Counted from the stretch's first letter, positions 1 through 8,640 are shown. The stretch is 64,000 bases of DNA from Rhodococcus sp. IEGM 1409 (GCF_030056735.1 NZ_JASHKN010000002.1:434001-498000); one strand, 5' to 3'. Numbers and translations are program-made. Notes: generated from the letters alone by a model not told the origin.

Positions 1-625
1 TGCCTCCGGCGGTGCCGAGGGGGTGACGATCTTGTCGCCCGTACCGTCCCTGGGCATCCACGCCGGTGAAACTGTGGCTTCGATCGCACGAAGGCTCGAG
101 CATTCGGACCCCGTCGAATCTGTGTTGGCAGTTCTCGACGCTCTACCTGCCGCCGAGGCCGCGTACTTCATTGCTACGGAAGAGAACACCCGCGCAGCTT
201 TCGAGCGACCGTGGGTTTCCGTCGGATCGGACGCCGATGCGCAGAGTACGGGTGAGCTCTTCTCCGGGCAAGCAGTTCATCCCCGCTCGTTCGGCACGTT
301 CGCTCGAATCCTCAGTCGGTACAGCCGCGGTGACGGTGGGCAAACGATCGAAGAATGTGTTCGTCGTATGACGTCCCTGCCCGCCGAGAACTTTGGTCTG
401 GCCAATCGCGGGTATCTGGCCCCAGGGGCGTTCGCAGATCTCGCAATCTTCGATTCCGATCGCGTCGAGGATCGAGCGACGTACGACAACCCCGCCGTGT
501 ATGCAGCCGGCATGCGACACGTTCTGGTCAACGGAAAGCCCGTGCTGTCCGAAGGCATACCAACTGGCGAACTAACGGGACGGGCGCTTCGACGATCGCG
601 CACGTCAGGGGGCGCAAGATGCTGA
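1..625 (+). CDS. N-acyl-D-amino-acid deacylase family amidohydrolase, C-terminal part (5' end outside window)
   Basis: The frame is open from the first base of the window and ends at TGA 623-625, so only about the last 207 residues are present. They carry the end of a D-aminoacylase-type amidohydrolase: a GSDADA segment (expected metal-binding Asp of the barrel), then HPRSFGTFARILSRYSR, MTSLPAENFGLANRG, and the closing beta-sandwich segments GAFADLAIFD and HVLVNGKPV. Family members hydrolyse N-acyl-D-amino acids or related N-acylated compounds in the cytoplasm with zinc. The exact substrate cannot be read from this piece. The ATG of the aminopeptidase lies inside the last codons (7-base overlap, 619-625), so translation of the two is probably coupled, which suggests a shared role in peptide or acyl-amino-acid breakdown. 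Confidence 0.85.
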   Translation, partial: ASGGAEGVTILSPVPSLGIHAGETVASIARRLEHSDPVESVLAVLDALPAAEAAYFIATEENTRAAFERPWVSVGSDADAQSTGELFSGQAVHPRSFGTFARILSRYSRGDGGQTIEECVRRMTSLPAENFGLANRGYLAPGAFADLAIFDSDRVEDRATYDNPAVYAAGMRHVLVNGKPVLSEGIPTGELTGRALRRSRTSGGARC

Positions 626-2124
626 CCTTGCGCGATGGGTCTGTCCTTGCATTGACCGATCGGGTCAATCACCCGGCGGAGGTGCTGATTGTCGCGATCT
701 ACCAGGATCCGGCCGGGCCGGTGATTGCCGGCCCAGCAATAGCTGTCGACGCGCGGACCGCCGCCGAGTTGGCTGCCCTCTTGTCGGCTGTCGGCGCTAC
801 CGGGAAACCTGAAGAGGTCACGAGAATCCCAGCACCCTCGGAGACAGGTGTACGCAGTGTGGTGGCCGTGGGCCTAGGGAAGGAATTTGCCGTCGACGAC
901 GAGCAGATACGCAGGTCTGCGGGTGCTGCCGCGCGCACACTGAACGGAGTCGAATCCGTGGTGTGCACGATGTCCCTGCTCGATCTGGCCGCCACTGCTG
1001 AAGGTCTGGCGCTCGGTGCGTTTTCGTTCGACGCTCACAAGTCGTATCGATCCGACAGGGTTAGCAGCGGTCGGTTGTCGACGATCCACCTCGTGGTGAG
1101 AACTCCGTTGTGCGAGAGTCTTCTCAGCGTGCTCCGCCGATCGGTGGCCCTCATCGACGCGGTGACCTCGGTCCGTCAGCTGGTCAACACTCCGCCAAAC
1201 TTCCTGTACCCCGCGGAGTTTGCGCGGCGCATCCAGGATTGTGCCCAAGGGTCAGGCGTCGTCGTGCACGTTCTCGACGAATCAGATCTTTGCAGAGGGG
1301 GATTCGGTGGGATTCTCGGCGTGGGACAAGGCTCGATCAGACCGCCCAGACTGGTCCGCGCGCACTACTCGTGTGCCGTCGCCGAAGCACCGACGGTTGC
1401 ACTGGTCGGCAAAGGAATTACGTTCGACACCGGCGGAATCTCGATCAAAGCGGCAGTCGGGATGGAACACATGACTTCCGACATGGCCGGCGCCGCAGCT
1501 GTCCTGTTCACGTGCATGCTTGCCGCTGAACTTGCTGTTCCGGTCAATGTGATCGCCTACGCTCCGATGGCGGAGAACATGCCGTCGGGCTCGGCACAAC
1601 GTCCAGGTGACGTCGTGACTCAGTACGGCGGCACGACCGTCGAAGTCGTCGATACCGACGCCGAAGGGCGACTCGTGCTTGCCGACGCGATCGCGCGCGC
1701 TTGCGAAGACGAGCCGGACTACCTCATCGATGTTGCCACCCTGACCGGTGCGCAGACCGTCGCACTCGGAAGCCGAACGTCGGGGGTGATGGGGACCACC
1801 GACTTCCGCGATCGGGTAGCAGCAATTGGCCTCGAAGTCGGGGAGCACGCGTGGGCGATGCCCTTGCCCGAGGAACTGTGTGAGGTTCTCGAATCCGACG
1901 TAGCAGATATCAAAAACATTGCCCCACAACGTGAAGGGGGCATGCTCGTTGCAGGATTATTTCTGCGAGAGTTCGTCACGTCATCGGTTCAGTGGGCACA
2001 TGTCGACATCGACGGTCCGGCCTACAACATCGTAAAGCCGTGGGGGTACAACGGAATGGGCGGAACTGGCGTTCCGGTCCGGACTCTTCTCGCCGTTGTC
2101 GAAGACATTGCGCGCCATGGCTGA
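619..2124 (+). CDS. pepA: Leucyl aminopeptidase (M17 family)
   Basis: 501 residues, the usual M17 length, from ATG 619, which overlaps the upstream stop. An upstream in-frame extension exists but runs through the deacylase gene and is not family-like. The catalytic domain shows VGKGITFDTGG (K265, D270), then SDMAGAAAV, and DTDAEGRLVLADA (D347, E349, R351). These are the two-metal ligands and the active-site Lys and Arg of cytosolic leucyl aminopeptidases. The N-terminal half is the more variable M17 N-terminal domain. The enzyme removes N-terminal residues from peptides in the cytoplasm. Its overlap with a D-aminoacylase gene suggests the two form a peptide-processing pair; that is inference. 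It is followed directly by a gene remnant. Confidence 0.93.
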   Translation: MLTLRDGSVLALTDRVNHPAEVLIVAIYQDPAGPVIAGPAIAVDARTAAELAALLSAVGATGKPEEVTRIPAPSETGVRSVVAVGLGKEFAVDDEQIRRSAGAAARTLNGVESVVCTMSLLDLAATAEGLALGAFSFDAHKSYRSDRVSSGRLSTIHLVVRTPLCESLLSVLRRSVALIDAVTSVRQLVNTPPNFLYPAEFARRIQDCAQGSGVVVHVLDESDLCRGGFGGILGVGQGSIRPPRLVRAHYSCAVAEAPTVALVGKGITFDTGGISIKAAVGMEHMTSDMAGAAAVLFTCMLAAELAVPVNVIAYAPMAENMPSGSAQRPGDVVTQYGGTTVEVVDTDAEGRLVLADAIARACEDEPDYLIDVATLTGAQTVALGSRTSGVMGTTDFRDRVAAIGLEVGEHAWAMPLPEELCEVLESDVADIKNIAPQREGGMLVAGLFLREFVTSSVQWAHVDIDGPAYNIVKPWGYNGMGGTGVPVRTLLAVVEDIARHG

Positions 2125-2609
2125 AGTGCCCTGGTTACCGTGCTGCTCGGTTTGGTGGTGGAAAGGGTAACCGACAAACCTCTGCGTGAGGTGATCAAGT
2201 CGAAGGTGACCGACCCGTTGGGTATGTCGCACACGGTGTTGCCCGTATCGAACGAGTTCCCGAGTCCGCACGTTCAGGGGGAGCGATGACGTCGAACCTC
2301 GCGGACATGAAGATCTGGGTGCCTGCGGTGGCCAAAGGGTCATTGCTGAAACCTGAGACGCAGCGCGAACGCCTGCGAACGGTCTCGCTCGAAGAGGGCA
2401 AGGACGGATCCGGTTACGGACTCGGCATCTTCAACATCAACGGGTGGATCGGTCACAACGGGAGCTTGCCCGGATACAAGACTGTCGCTGTGTACCTCCC
2501 GGAGAAGGACATGACCCTTGTTGTCATGGTTAACTCCGACGTCAGTGGGGAGAGCACCAACCTCGTCGGCTCTGCTCACGCCGATCACTCAGTTGATCAG
2601 CCCAGGTAG
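2125..2609 (+). pseudogene. Remnant of a class C beta-lactamase / D-alanyl-D-alanine carboxypeptidase-like serine hydrolase
   Basis: Two pieces of one protein lie in different frames. 2131-2289 (frame 1) reads LVTVLLGLVVERVTDKPLR and then DPLGMSHTVLPVSNEFPSP, ending in a stop. 2286-2609 (frame 3) reads MTSNLADMKIWVPAVAKGS through GYGLGIFNINGWIGHNGSLP and GYKTVAVYLPEKDMTLVVMVN. Together they match the middle and C-terminal parts of secreted class C beta-lactamase-like hydrolases, including the HNG motif that corresponds to the third active-site motif. The N-terminus with signal peptide and SxxK nucleophile is absent, and a segment between the pieces is lost with a frame change near 2280-2286. 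The gene is therefore dead. The first piece starts just after the pepA stop, which suggests the deletion joined pepA to this remnant. Confidence 0.8.
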
Positions 2610-2629
2610 CGTCTACGAATGATCGAAGA

Positions 2630-2660
2630 GGTGCGGACACAGTGAGCAGGCGTCCGCACC
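2630..2660 (+). terminator. Hairpin after the serine-hydrolase remnant
   Basis: GGTGCGGAC (2630-2638) and GTCCGCACC (2652-2660) form a perfect 9-base-pair stem with a 13-base loop, 20 bases after the remnant stop. There is no T-run, so termination is likely but not certain. Confidence 0.45.
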
Positions 2661-2775
2661 GGATGGTCACTGAGCAGGCGATTTGTTGCCCAGGAGTCAA
2701 GTGGTGTAACTTTCTTCGAGCAAGCGGAAAGCAGAAAAGCCGCTGCGAGTTCAACTGTTAGAGTTAATTGAATAC

Positions 2776-2848
2776 GGGGCTATGGCGCAGCTGGTAGCGC
2801 ACCACACTGGCAGTGTGGGGGTCAGGGGTTCGAGTCCCCTTAGCTCCA
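2776..2848 (+). tRNA. tRNA-Ala (GGC anticodon)
   Basis: Folding by eye gives a full 73-base cloverleaf. The acceptor stem GGGGCTA pairs with TAGCTCC, including the G3:U70 pair that marks alanine tRNAs. The D arm is GCGC/GCGC, the anticodon stem CCACA/TGTGG has loop CTGGCAG (anticodon GGC), and the T arm AGGGG/CCCCT has loop TTCGAGT. Base 2848 is the discriminator A. The next bases are CC then C, so the terminal CCA is not encoded and must be added enzymatically. Confidence 0.96.
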
Positions 2849-2853
2849 CCCGA

Positions 2854-2889
2854 ACAAATGCTCTGCACCAATCGGTGCAGAGCATTTGT
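2854..2889 (+). terminator. Strong terminator hairpin of tRNA-Ala
   Basis: A perfect 16-base-pair stem, left arm ACAAATGCTCTGCACC (2854-2869), tetraloop AATC, right arm 2874-2889, starts six bases after the tRNA and runs into a T-rich stretch (TTGTTTCGTGCTTTTGTTG). Confidence 0.85.
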
Positions 2890-3039
2890 TGTTTCGTGCT
2901 TTTGTTGTATGAAGCACAGTTCTGCGTGAATGTGTCGACTGCCATAACACTCAGGGGTGAACGCTCAATACCGTCCGCTGTGAGGCCTGATCAGCCCGTG
3001 CATTCTCGGTACGGAGACCATCGGCGGAAATGGGGAACC

Positions 3040-4155
3040 ATGCGCGCACATGTGGTGATAATCGGCGCAGGATATGCGGGCGCCATGGCAGCGAAGCGGC
3101 TGCTGAGAACTTGGTCGGACGTCGTGGTCACGGTCGTGAATCCGCGCCAACACTTCGTGCAAAGAATCAGGCTCCATCAGGTGATCGCGGCTGGCTACGA
3201 CGCGACGGTCTCGTTCGACAGGGCGCTACCGCGTACGGCACACCGAGTCTTCGGAGAGGTGACGACGATCCAGGCGGCGGTAGGCAGGCTCACCCTCGAC
3301 GACGGCAGCGTGCTCGACTACGACTATCTGGTCTACGCAGTCGGAAGTGGGCAGTTACCCAGCACGATCGCCGGGGCGGCGGAGCACGGGTTCAGCGTTT
3401 CCGGATTCGAGGACGCGGTACGCCTCGAATCCAGGCTGGCGACTCTCGAGGAGAAGGCTGCGGTCTGTGTTGTCGGCGGCGGTCTCACCGGGATCGAGAC
3501 TGCCGCAGAACTGGCTGAGCAGCGAAGCAGCCGAATCACTTTGGTGACCGGCGGAATTGTGGCTCCGGACCTTTCGGAGCGCGCGCGATCGGCAATTGTC
3601 AGAACATTGACCGATCTTGGGGTCGATATTGTCACCGAATCGCGGGTGACTCGGATCGATGATGCGTCTTGCGAGCTAGCGGGAGGCATACGGGTTGAGG
3701 CCGAATGCACGATTCTCGCGACGGAGTTCGGCGTCCCCGAGCTGGCGCGCCGAAGTGGTCTTGCCGTCGATGATCTCGGTCGCCTGAAACTCGACGACCG
3801 ACTCGAATGCCCGTCCTATCCCAACATCGTCGGTGCGGGTGATGCGGTCGCGGCCGGTGATCTGTCATTGAGGATGAGTTGCCAGGCCGCGATCCCCTTG
3901 GGAGTTCATGCGGCAGAAACGATCCTGCATCGACTCGACGGTTCCGCGCCGCGTCCGGTGGTTCCGAAGTTCGCCGGCCGGTGCATCAGTCTCGGGAGGC
4001 GGCGAGGTGTGTTCCAGCGGACCACTCGTGTCGACGACGCAACGGGCATGTTCATCGCAGGCAGGGTGGGTGCGTTCGTGAAGGAAAGAGTCTGTTCGTC
4101 GACGACCGACTGGGCTGTCACCCCGCGCCGTTCCCTCTTCTACAGCTGGACATGA
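3040..4155 (+). CDS. FAD-dependent NADH dehydrogenase-like oxidoreductase (NDH-2 family)
   Basis: 371 residues. ATG 3040 is chosen because the Rossmann motif begins at residue 4 (VVIIGAGYAGAMAAKRLL); the frame is open further upstream but that runs back through the tRNA gene. A second dinucleotide site, VCVVGGGLTGIETAAELAE, binds NAD(P)H, and NIVGAGDAVAAGDLS near the C-terminus is the usual flavin-contacting GD motif. No redox-active CxxC is present, so this is the COG1252 / type II NADH dehydrogenase-like class rather than a disulfide reductase. The C-terminal membrane-anchoring helix of true respiratory NDH-2 is not evident, so it may be a soluble flavoprotein. It converges on the NRPS-like gene ten bases away. 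Confidence 0.8.
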   Translation: MRAHVVIIGAGYAGAMAAKRLLRTWSDVVVTVVNPRQHFVQRIRLHQVIAAGYDATVSFDRALPRTAHRVFGEVTTIQAAVGRLTLDDGSVLDYDYLVYAVGSGQLPSTIAGAAEHGFSVSGFEDAVRLESRLATLEEKAAVCVVGGGLTGIETAAELAEQRSSRITLVTGGIVAPDLSERARSAIVRTLTDLGVDIVTESRVTRIDDASCELAGGIRVEAECTILATEFGVPELARRSGLAVDDLGRLKLDDRLECPSYPNIVGAGDAVAAGDLSLRMSCQAAIPLGVHAAETILHRLDGSAPRPVVPKFAGRCISLGRRRGVFQRTTRVDDATGMFIAGRVGAFVKERVCSSTTDWAVTPRRSLFYSWT

Positions 4156-4165
4156 GCAGCGCTGG

Positions 4166-6700
4166 TCACGCTCGATCACAGATCCGGTCGATGATCGCCG
4201 CAGTCTTGCGGACGTACGGTTGACGAACGACGTCTTCGTGGCACGCGTCGACGTCGTCGAAATCGAGCGAGCCAGTGGCAATGAGTGACCAGATCTCAGG
4301 TCCACGGTTGTTGGTGGCTCCGCGGATCACGGTGACGGGCGCAGCGCACGCTCGCATCCGATGCTTCCGGAGCGCCTGGCCCCCGATGTAGAGGAACACT
4401 GTCCACTGGGTGGCTGGTGGGTACTGCAGAATGCCGGCGAACAGCGTGCGGATCCACATCGCCGCGACGGTGCGTCTGGTCGGCTTCCATCGAGTATTGG
4501 TGGATGGTTGTGGTGCGAGGTCGACGATCGACGGATCCAAACTGATGCCCGCTCGGTCGGCTAGTCGTGCGGCAGTCTCGGTGGGGATTCTGGTGTCGAT
4601 AACGGTGACGTGCTCGACAGCGTCACCGGACTCGGACAGCTGTGACGCCATCTCTAGCGCCACGTAGCCGCCGTAGGAGTAGCCGGCGAGGAGGTACGGG
4701 CCGGTGGGCTGAATCTTCTTGATTTCGAATATGAAACGGCGAGCGCTTGCCTCTACCGACCGATCGGGCAGTCCGCGAGATTCGAAGCCGTGTGGCTGAA
4801 GTGCGTAGACCGGGCGATCGGTGTGGAGCGCATTCGACAAGGTGGACAGTGTCGTCGAGGGGCACCCTGCACCGTTCATGATGAACAGCGGCCGCCCGGC
4901 CCCTTCGAGCTTCAGCGGAACCATCGTGTTGTGAGAGACGCGATCGTTGGGATCGGTGGTGCACCGATCGATCAGCGCTGCAAGGTCTTTGACGGTGCTC
5001 GCGGTCGCGAACTCCGCCGCCGTGATTCGGACCTTGAACATGTCGTGAATCTTGGCCACCAGCTCGGTCGAAGCAAGGGAGTCGCCGCCGAGCTCGAAGA
5101 AGTCGTCCTCACGGTCGATGGAATCGATGCCGAGAATCGACTCCCAGATCGAGGACAACCACAACTCGGCGGGCCCGGCGAGAGTTGGGGGAGTGGACCT
5201 CACCGTGACGGACGGCAACGTTGTTCGGTCGACCTTTCCCCTTGCGTTGCGGGGCAAATCTGCCATGAGGACAAAATGTCGGGGAAGCATCCAGGCCGGC
5301 AGGTATTTCGCCAATTCGCGCCGCATCTCGGCGCCCGACCGTGCCGTCACTGCTTTGGTCGGGACCACGTAGGCGACAATCTCCGGTCGATCGTTCTCGC
5401 GTACGGCAGCCACGAAAACATCGGCGACGCCGGGAATTCGACGAAGGTGCGACTCGACTTCCATCGGTTCTACCAGGTAGCCCCGAATCTTGACGGCGTC
5501 GTCGACGCGTCCCCGCAGTTGTAGTTCGCCGCGTTCGTCGATGCGGCCCCGGTCACCGGTCCGGTAGATACTGACTCCGTCGCCGAGACGCGTGAATCGT
5601 GTTTCAGTGCTATCCGGGTCGCCGTGGTATCCATCGGCAAGATCGCTGGAGACAACCTGGATCTCGCCGATCTCGCCGTCGGGGAGAGGCACACCGTTCA
5701 CATCGACGATCTGTACGTCCTTGCCATCGCGAGCACGTCCGGCCGGCACCACTCCGGCGGGTAGTTCGGAATGCGGCGGGAACGCGTTGTATGCGACGAC
5801 GCCGGTCTCAGTGGTGGCCAGCCAGTTGACGTAAGTGACGCGAGCAAAGCCGTGACTGCGATGGCGCGCGTAGTCCTCGCCGTGAACTGGTTCCCCGTAC
5901 GTCACGACGACCCGCAGCGATCCGAGCGAATTATCTGTTGCTTCAATGGATTCCAGACCCGACCATGCTCGCAGAAATGACGGTGCGCAGTGCGCGGTCG
6001 TGATCGAGTTCTCGATCAGCCAGTCGTCGATTCCCGAGACTCCGTCAATGCGTGGATCCCAGCAGAAGACCGTGACTCCGTTCATCAGTCCCATGATCAG
6101 GGCCGTGATTCCGGCTCCGAAACTGACGGGCAAGAGGTTCCCGATGTGATCGTCGGGTCGCAGGTCGATTGCTGCGGCAAGTTCGTCGGCTTTGTTGAGG
6201 CACATGGAGTGGCTCAGCACGACTCCCTTGGGCGCTCCACTGGTCCCGGACGTGAACGCGATCATGGCAGGGTCGGAACTGGTCGGTTCGAGCACGTTGT
6301 CGAAACGGAAGCCCGTTGCGGCCGATTCGTCGAGTATCGATTGCAGCGCGACGGCACCCGAGGTGTTCATGATGTGCGCTCGCCGGGCCTCGGGAAGTTG
6401 TGGGTCGATCATGACCAAGGGCAGACCGGAAATCAGAGTAGCGAGGATGGCGGGCACCGACTCGGCGGTTGGTTCGAGATCGACCGCAACCGGGCAAGCC
6501 CCGTGTGACCCACGTAGGCGAAGTTCGCGGACCAATGCGTCGGTCCGGAGTTCGAGTTCGGCAAAAGTGATCCGGTCGCGCGGAGTCACGACGGCAACGG
6601 TGTCGTGCTGCATCGAGGCGACTCGGCGCCACCTCGACTCGATCGTCTCGTCGATGACTGCGTAGCGCGTGCGCTCGAGACCTAAGTCGACAACCTTCAT
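4166..6700 (-). CDS. Single-module NRPS-like enzyme: adenylation, carrier and thioesterase domains
   Basis: About 844 residues from ATG 6700; GTG 6703 is adjacent, but GGAG lies 8 bases before the ATG. The order is A domain (1-500) with FTSGTSGAPKGV (A3), IYRTGDRGRID (A7), LRGRVDDAVKIRGY (A8) and NARGKVD (A10 Lys about 489); carrier domain (510-580) with FFELGGDSLAS (phosphopantetheine Ser about 541); and thioesterase (600-844) with GYSYGGYVALEMA (Ser about 675). No condensation, reductase or epimerase domain is present. Where amino-acid-activating A domains have FDxS (A4), this protein has VSFGAGIT, so the Asp that holds an alpha-amino group appears missing. By analogy with known A-T-TE enzymes it may activate a keto, hydroxy, aryl or fatty acid and release, dimerise or transfer it. 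No tailoring genes adjoin it. Product unknown. Confidence 0.85.
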   Translation of the reverse strand: MKVVDLGLERTRYAVIDETIESRWRRVASMQHDTVAVVTPRDRITFAELELRTDALVRELRLRGSHGACPVAVDLEPTAESVPAILATLISGLPLVMIDPQLPEARRAHIMNTSGAVALQSILDESAATGFRFDNVLEPTSSDPAMIAFTSGTSGAPKGVVLSHSMCLNKADELAAAIDLRPDDHIGNLLPVSFGAGITALIMGLMNGVTVFCWDPRIDGVSGIDDWLIENSITTAHCAPSFLRAWSGLESIEATDNSLGSLRVVVTYGEPVHGEDYARHRSHGFARVTYVNWLATTETGVVAYNAFPPHSELPAGVVPAGRARDGKDVQIVDVNGVPLPDGEIGEIQVVSSDLADGYHGDPDSTETRFTRLGDGVSIYRTGDRGRIDERGELQLRGRVDDAVKIRGYLVEPMEVESHLRRIPGVADVFVAAVRENDRPEIVAYVVPTKAVTARSGAEMRRELAKYLPAWMLPRHFVLMADLPRNARGKVDRTTLPSVTVRSTPPTLAGPAELWLSSIWESILGIDSIDREDDFFELGGDSLASTELVAKIHDMFKVRITAAEFATASTVKDLAALIDRCTTDPNDRVSHNTMVPLKLEGAGRPLFIMNGAGCPSTTLSTLSNALHTDRPVYALQPHGFESRGLPDRSVEASARRFIFEIKKIQPTGPYLLAGYSYGGYVALEMASQLSESGDAVEHVTVIDTRIPTETAARLADRAGISLDPSIVDLAPQPSTNTRWKPTRRTVAAMWIRTLFAGILQYPPATQWTVFLYIGGQALRKHRMRACAAPVTVIRGATNNRGPEIWSLIATGSLDFDDVDACHEDVVRQPYVRKTAAIIDRICDRA

Positions 6701-6750
6701 CACAGTAGCTCCGTCCGACCATTAGCTATCCTCGAGCAAAGACTACATAA

Positions 6751-6778
6751 GGTTTGTAAGATGGGTCCATAACAAACC
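6751..6778. promoter_or_regulatory. Candidate operator/promoter region of the NRPS-like gene
   Basis: GGTTTGT (6751-6757) and ACAAACC (6772-6778) form an inverted repeat with a 14-base spacer, in an unusually AT-rich patch (about 6735-6800) between the divergent NRPS-like and lipocalin genes. The position fits a dimeric regulator site controlling one or both. The regulator is unknown. Confidence 0.4.
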
Positions 6779-6903
6779 AAAAGTAGTTTTACATACTTGG
6801 CCAATCCATCGGGCCAATAGCTCCGAATGCTTTGTTGAAGCATCGCCGGTCGGGCGTTGCGCGCACCGGTGTGCCAACCGGTGCGTGAACGAGGAGGAGT
6901 GAC

Positions 6904-7506
6904 ATGAAGTGGTCGGGGCGAAGCGCGATCGTGATCGCGGGATTGTGGACTGCAGTGTCGATGTTCTCGGGCACCGCGCAGGCGGGACCGTTGTGGGAGC
7001 CGCTACAACCGGTGGCGAGTCTGGATGCCGCCCGCTACGTCGGTGAGTGGAACCAGGTAGCGGCGATTCCTCAGCCCTTCAACCTCGCGTGCGCCAAGGA
7101 CACACGGGCAAGTTACGGGATTGTCGATTCCACGAACGTGAGTGTGAAGAACACGTGCACGACGTGGACCGGCCAGGCCAACGAGATCGTCGGGAATGCC
7201 CGAGTTACCGACGCGGCAACGGGTGCACAGTTGCATGTGAGCTTTCCCGGGGTGCCCACACAGGACGGCTTGGACGGTCCGCCCAACTACATCGTCACCT
7301 ACATTGCCGACGACTATTCGTGGGCCCTGGTCGGTGATCCGCTCAGGCTTTCCGGGTTTGTGCTCTCACGGTCGCCGGTCGTCGACGCCGCAGGCTGGAG
7401 TGAGATCCGCCGGGTCGCCGAATCCCGTGGATACAACGCGTGCACGATCTTGACGTCACCGACCACCGAGGGGACTTCGGACATCCGCCCACTCTGCACG
7501 GTGTGA
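6904..7506 (+). CDS. Secreted lipocalin family protein (Blc-like)
   Basis: 200 residues with a strong ribosome site (GAGGAGT, 5 bases before ATG 6904). Residues 1-27 form a Sec signal peptide ending AQA. There is no lipobox, so the protein is exported rather than lipid-anchored. The mature part opens with DAARYVGEWNQVAAIPQPF, the GxW signature of lipocalins, followed by beta-strand-like segments, YSWALVGDP, and GFVLSRSPVVD (third conserved region). Four cysteines are present (ACAKD, NTCTT, NACTI, PLCTV), enough for two disulfides. Bacterial lipocalins bind fatty acids, lysophospholipids or other hydrophobic ligands; the ligand is unknown. It is divergent from the NRPS-like gene, and whether they are connected cannot be told. 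Confidence 0.82.
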   Translation: MKWSGRSAIVIAGLWTAVSMFSGTAQAGPLWEPLQPVASLDAARYVGEWNQVAAIPQPFNLACAKDTRASYGIVDSTNVSVKNTCTTWTGQANEIVGNARVTDAATGAQLHVSFPGVPTQDGLDGPPNYIVTYIADDYSWALVGDPLRLSGFVLSRSPVVDAAGWSEIRRVAESRGYNACTILTSPTTEGTSDIRPLCTV

Positions 7507-7587
7507 GCCTGCTGTCAGCTTGAACCTTCCGAAGCCACGCTCCACTACGATCACTGATCGGTACGTGTGGTTTCGGAAGGTTGTGTG

Positions 7588-8640
7588 GTGGCGAAGAAGC
7601 AGATTCCCGTAATAGTCGTCGCAGGGTTTCTCGGTTCGGGCAAGACGACGCTGCTCAACCATCTTCTGCGTAACAACGACGGCGTACGCATCGGCGTGAT
7701 CGTCAACGACTTCGGCTCCGTCAACATCGATTCGATGATGGTCGCCGGTCAGGTCGATTCGATGGTCACGCTCAGCAACGGCTGTTTGTGCTGCGCTGTC
7801 GACGTCTCCGACATGGACGAGATGCTGAACAAGTTGGCGCACCGGCAATCCGGGATCGACGTGATCGTCGTCGAGGCCAGCGGGCTTGCCGAGCCGCGGA
7901 ACATGATTCGTCTCGTCCTCGGGAGTGAGAACCCGTCCGTCGTCTACGGCGGCCTGGTGGTCATGGTCGACGGAGCCAATTTCTCCACCGTTCGCAGCGA
8001 ACATCCCGAACTCGATCAACATGTCCGCCTGGCAGACCTTGTGGTAGTCAACAAGATCGACAGCGTTCCCGTTGCCGAGCGCGAGCGATTCACGGCCGGA
8101 ATTCGTGAGTTGAATCCGCGAGCGCCGATAGTGGAAACGTCGCACTCGCGGATAGACCCCGCTCTGTTGTTCGATTCCGGTGAGGTGACCCCTCCCGCTC
8201 CGGGTGATCAACTGAGCCTCGACGAGCTCCTGCGCGACGGACACGACCACGATCACGAGGACGGCTCCTGTCACCACGATCATCTGCACCATCGCTACGA
8301 GTCGGTCGATTTCATATCGGAGACGCCACTCGATGCCAGGGCTCTGACGCATTTTCTCGAGAATCAGTCGTCGGGTGTTTACCGCATCAAGGGATTCGTG
8401 AACTTCGAGATTCCGGGGTACACCGGAAAATTCGAGATCCAATCGGTGGGTGATCATGTCCGGATCACCCCGCTGCGATGGAAGTCGGGCGAACCTCGAA
8501 CTACGCAACTGGTCGTGATCGGTACCGGGATGGATCCGGGAGCGGTAGGCAGCGCCCTCCGCAGCTGCGTGCGCGAAAAAACGGTCGAACCGCACCCCGA
8601 CGCCATGCTGGGATTGCACCGCTATACCGTCGGAGCGTGA
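7588..8640 (+). CDS. COG0523 (CobW/ZNG-type) metallochaperone GTPase
   Basis: 350 residues from GTG 7588, seven bases after GGAAGG; two further GTG codons lie just upstream. Motifs: Walker A VAGFLGSGKTTLLNHLL, the CxCC metal motif in NGCLCCAVDV, VIVVEASGLAEP, and guanine-specificity VVNKID. A His/Asp-rich loop (GHDHDHEDGSCHHDHLHHR, about residues 220-238) is a likely metal reservoir. The C-terminal CobW_C domain follows (GVYRIKGFVNF). COG0523 proteins use GTP to deliver zinc, cobalt or iron to client enzymes. The stop overlaps the start of bluB, so the pair is co-translated, which hints at a link to cobalamin or to a flavoenzyme client. The sequence alone does not tell which metal it carries. 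Confidence 0.88.
   Translation: MAKKQIPVIVVAGFLGSGKTTLLNHLLRNNDGVRIGVIVNDFGSVNIDSMMVAGQVDSMVTLSNGCLCCAVDVSDMDEMLNKLAHRQSGIDVIVVEASGLAEPRNMIRLVLGSENPSVVYGGLVVMVDGANFSTVRSEHPELDQHVRLADLVVVNKIDSVPVAERERFTAGIRELNPRAPIVETSHSRIDPALLFDSGEVTPPAPGDQLSLDELLRDGHDHDHEDGSCHHDHLHHRYESVDFISETPLDARALTHFLENQSSGVYRIKGFVNFEIPGYTGKFEIQSVGDHVRITPLRWKSGEPRTTQLVVIGTGMDPGAVGSALRSCVREKTVEPHPDAMLGLHRYTVGA

Noticed and set aside
2782-3039. Upstream extension of the flavoprotein frame
   Set aside because: It would translate through tRNA-Ala and its terminator; the Rossmann motif begins just after ATG 3040.
7507-7587. A cobalamin riboswitch before the COG0523-bluB pair
   Set aside because: Only 81 bases are available and no B12-box-like sequence is visible.
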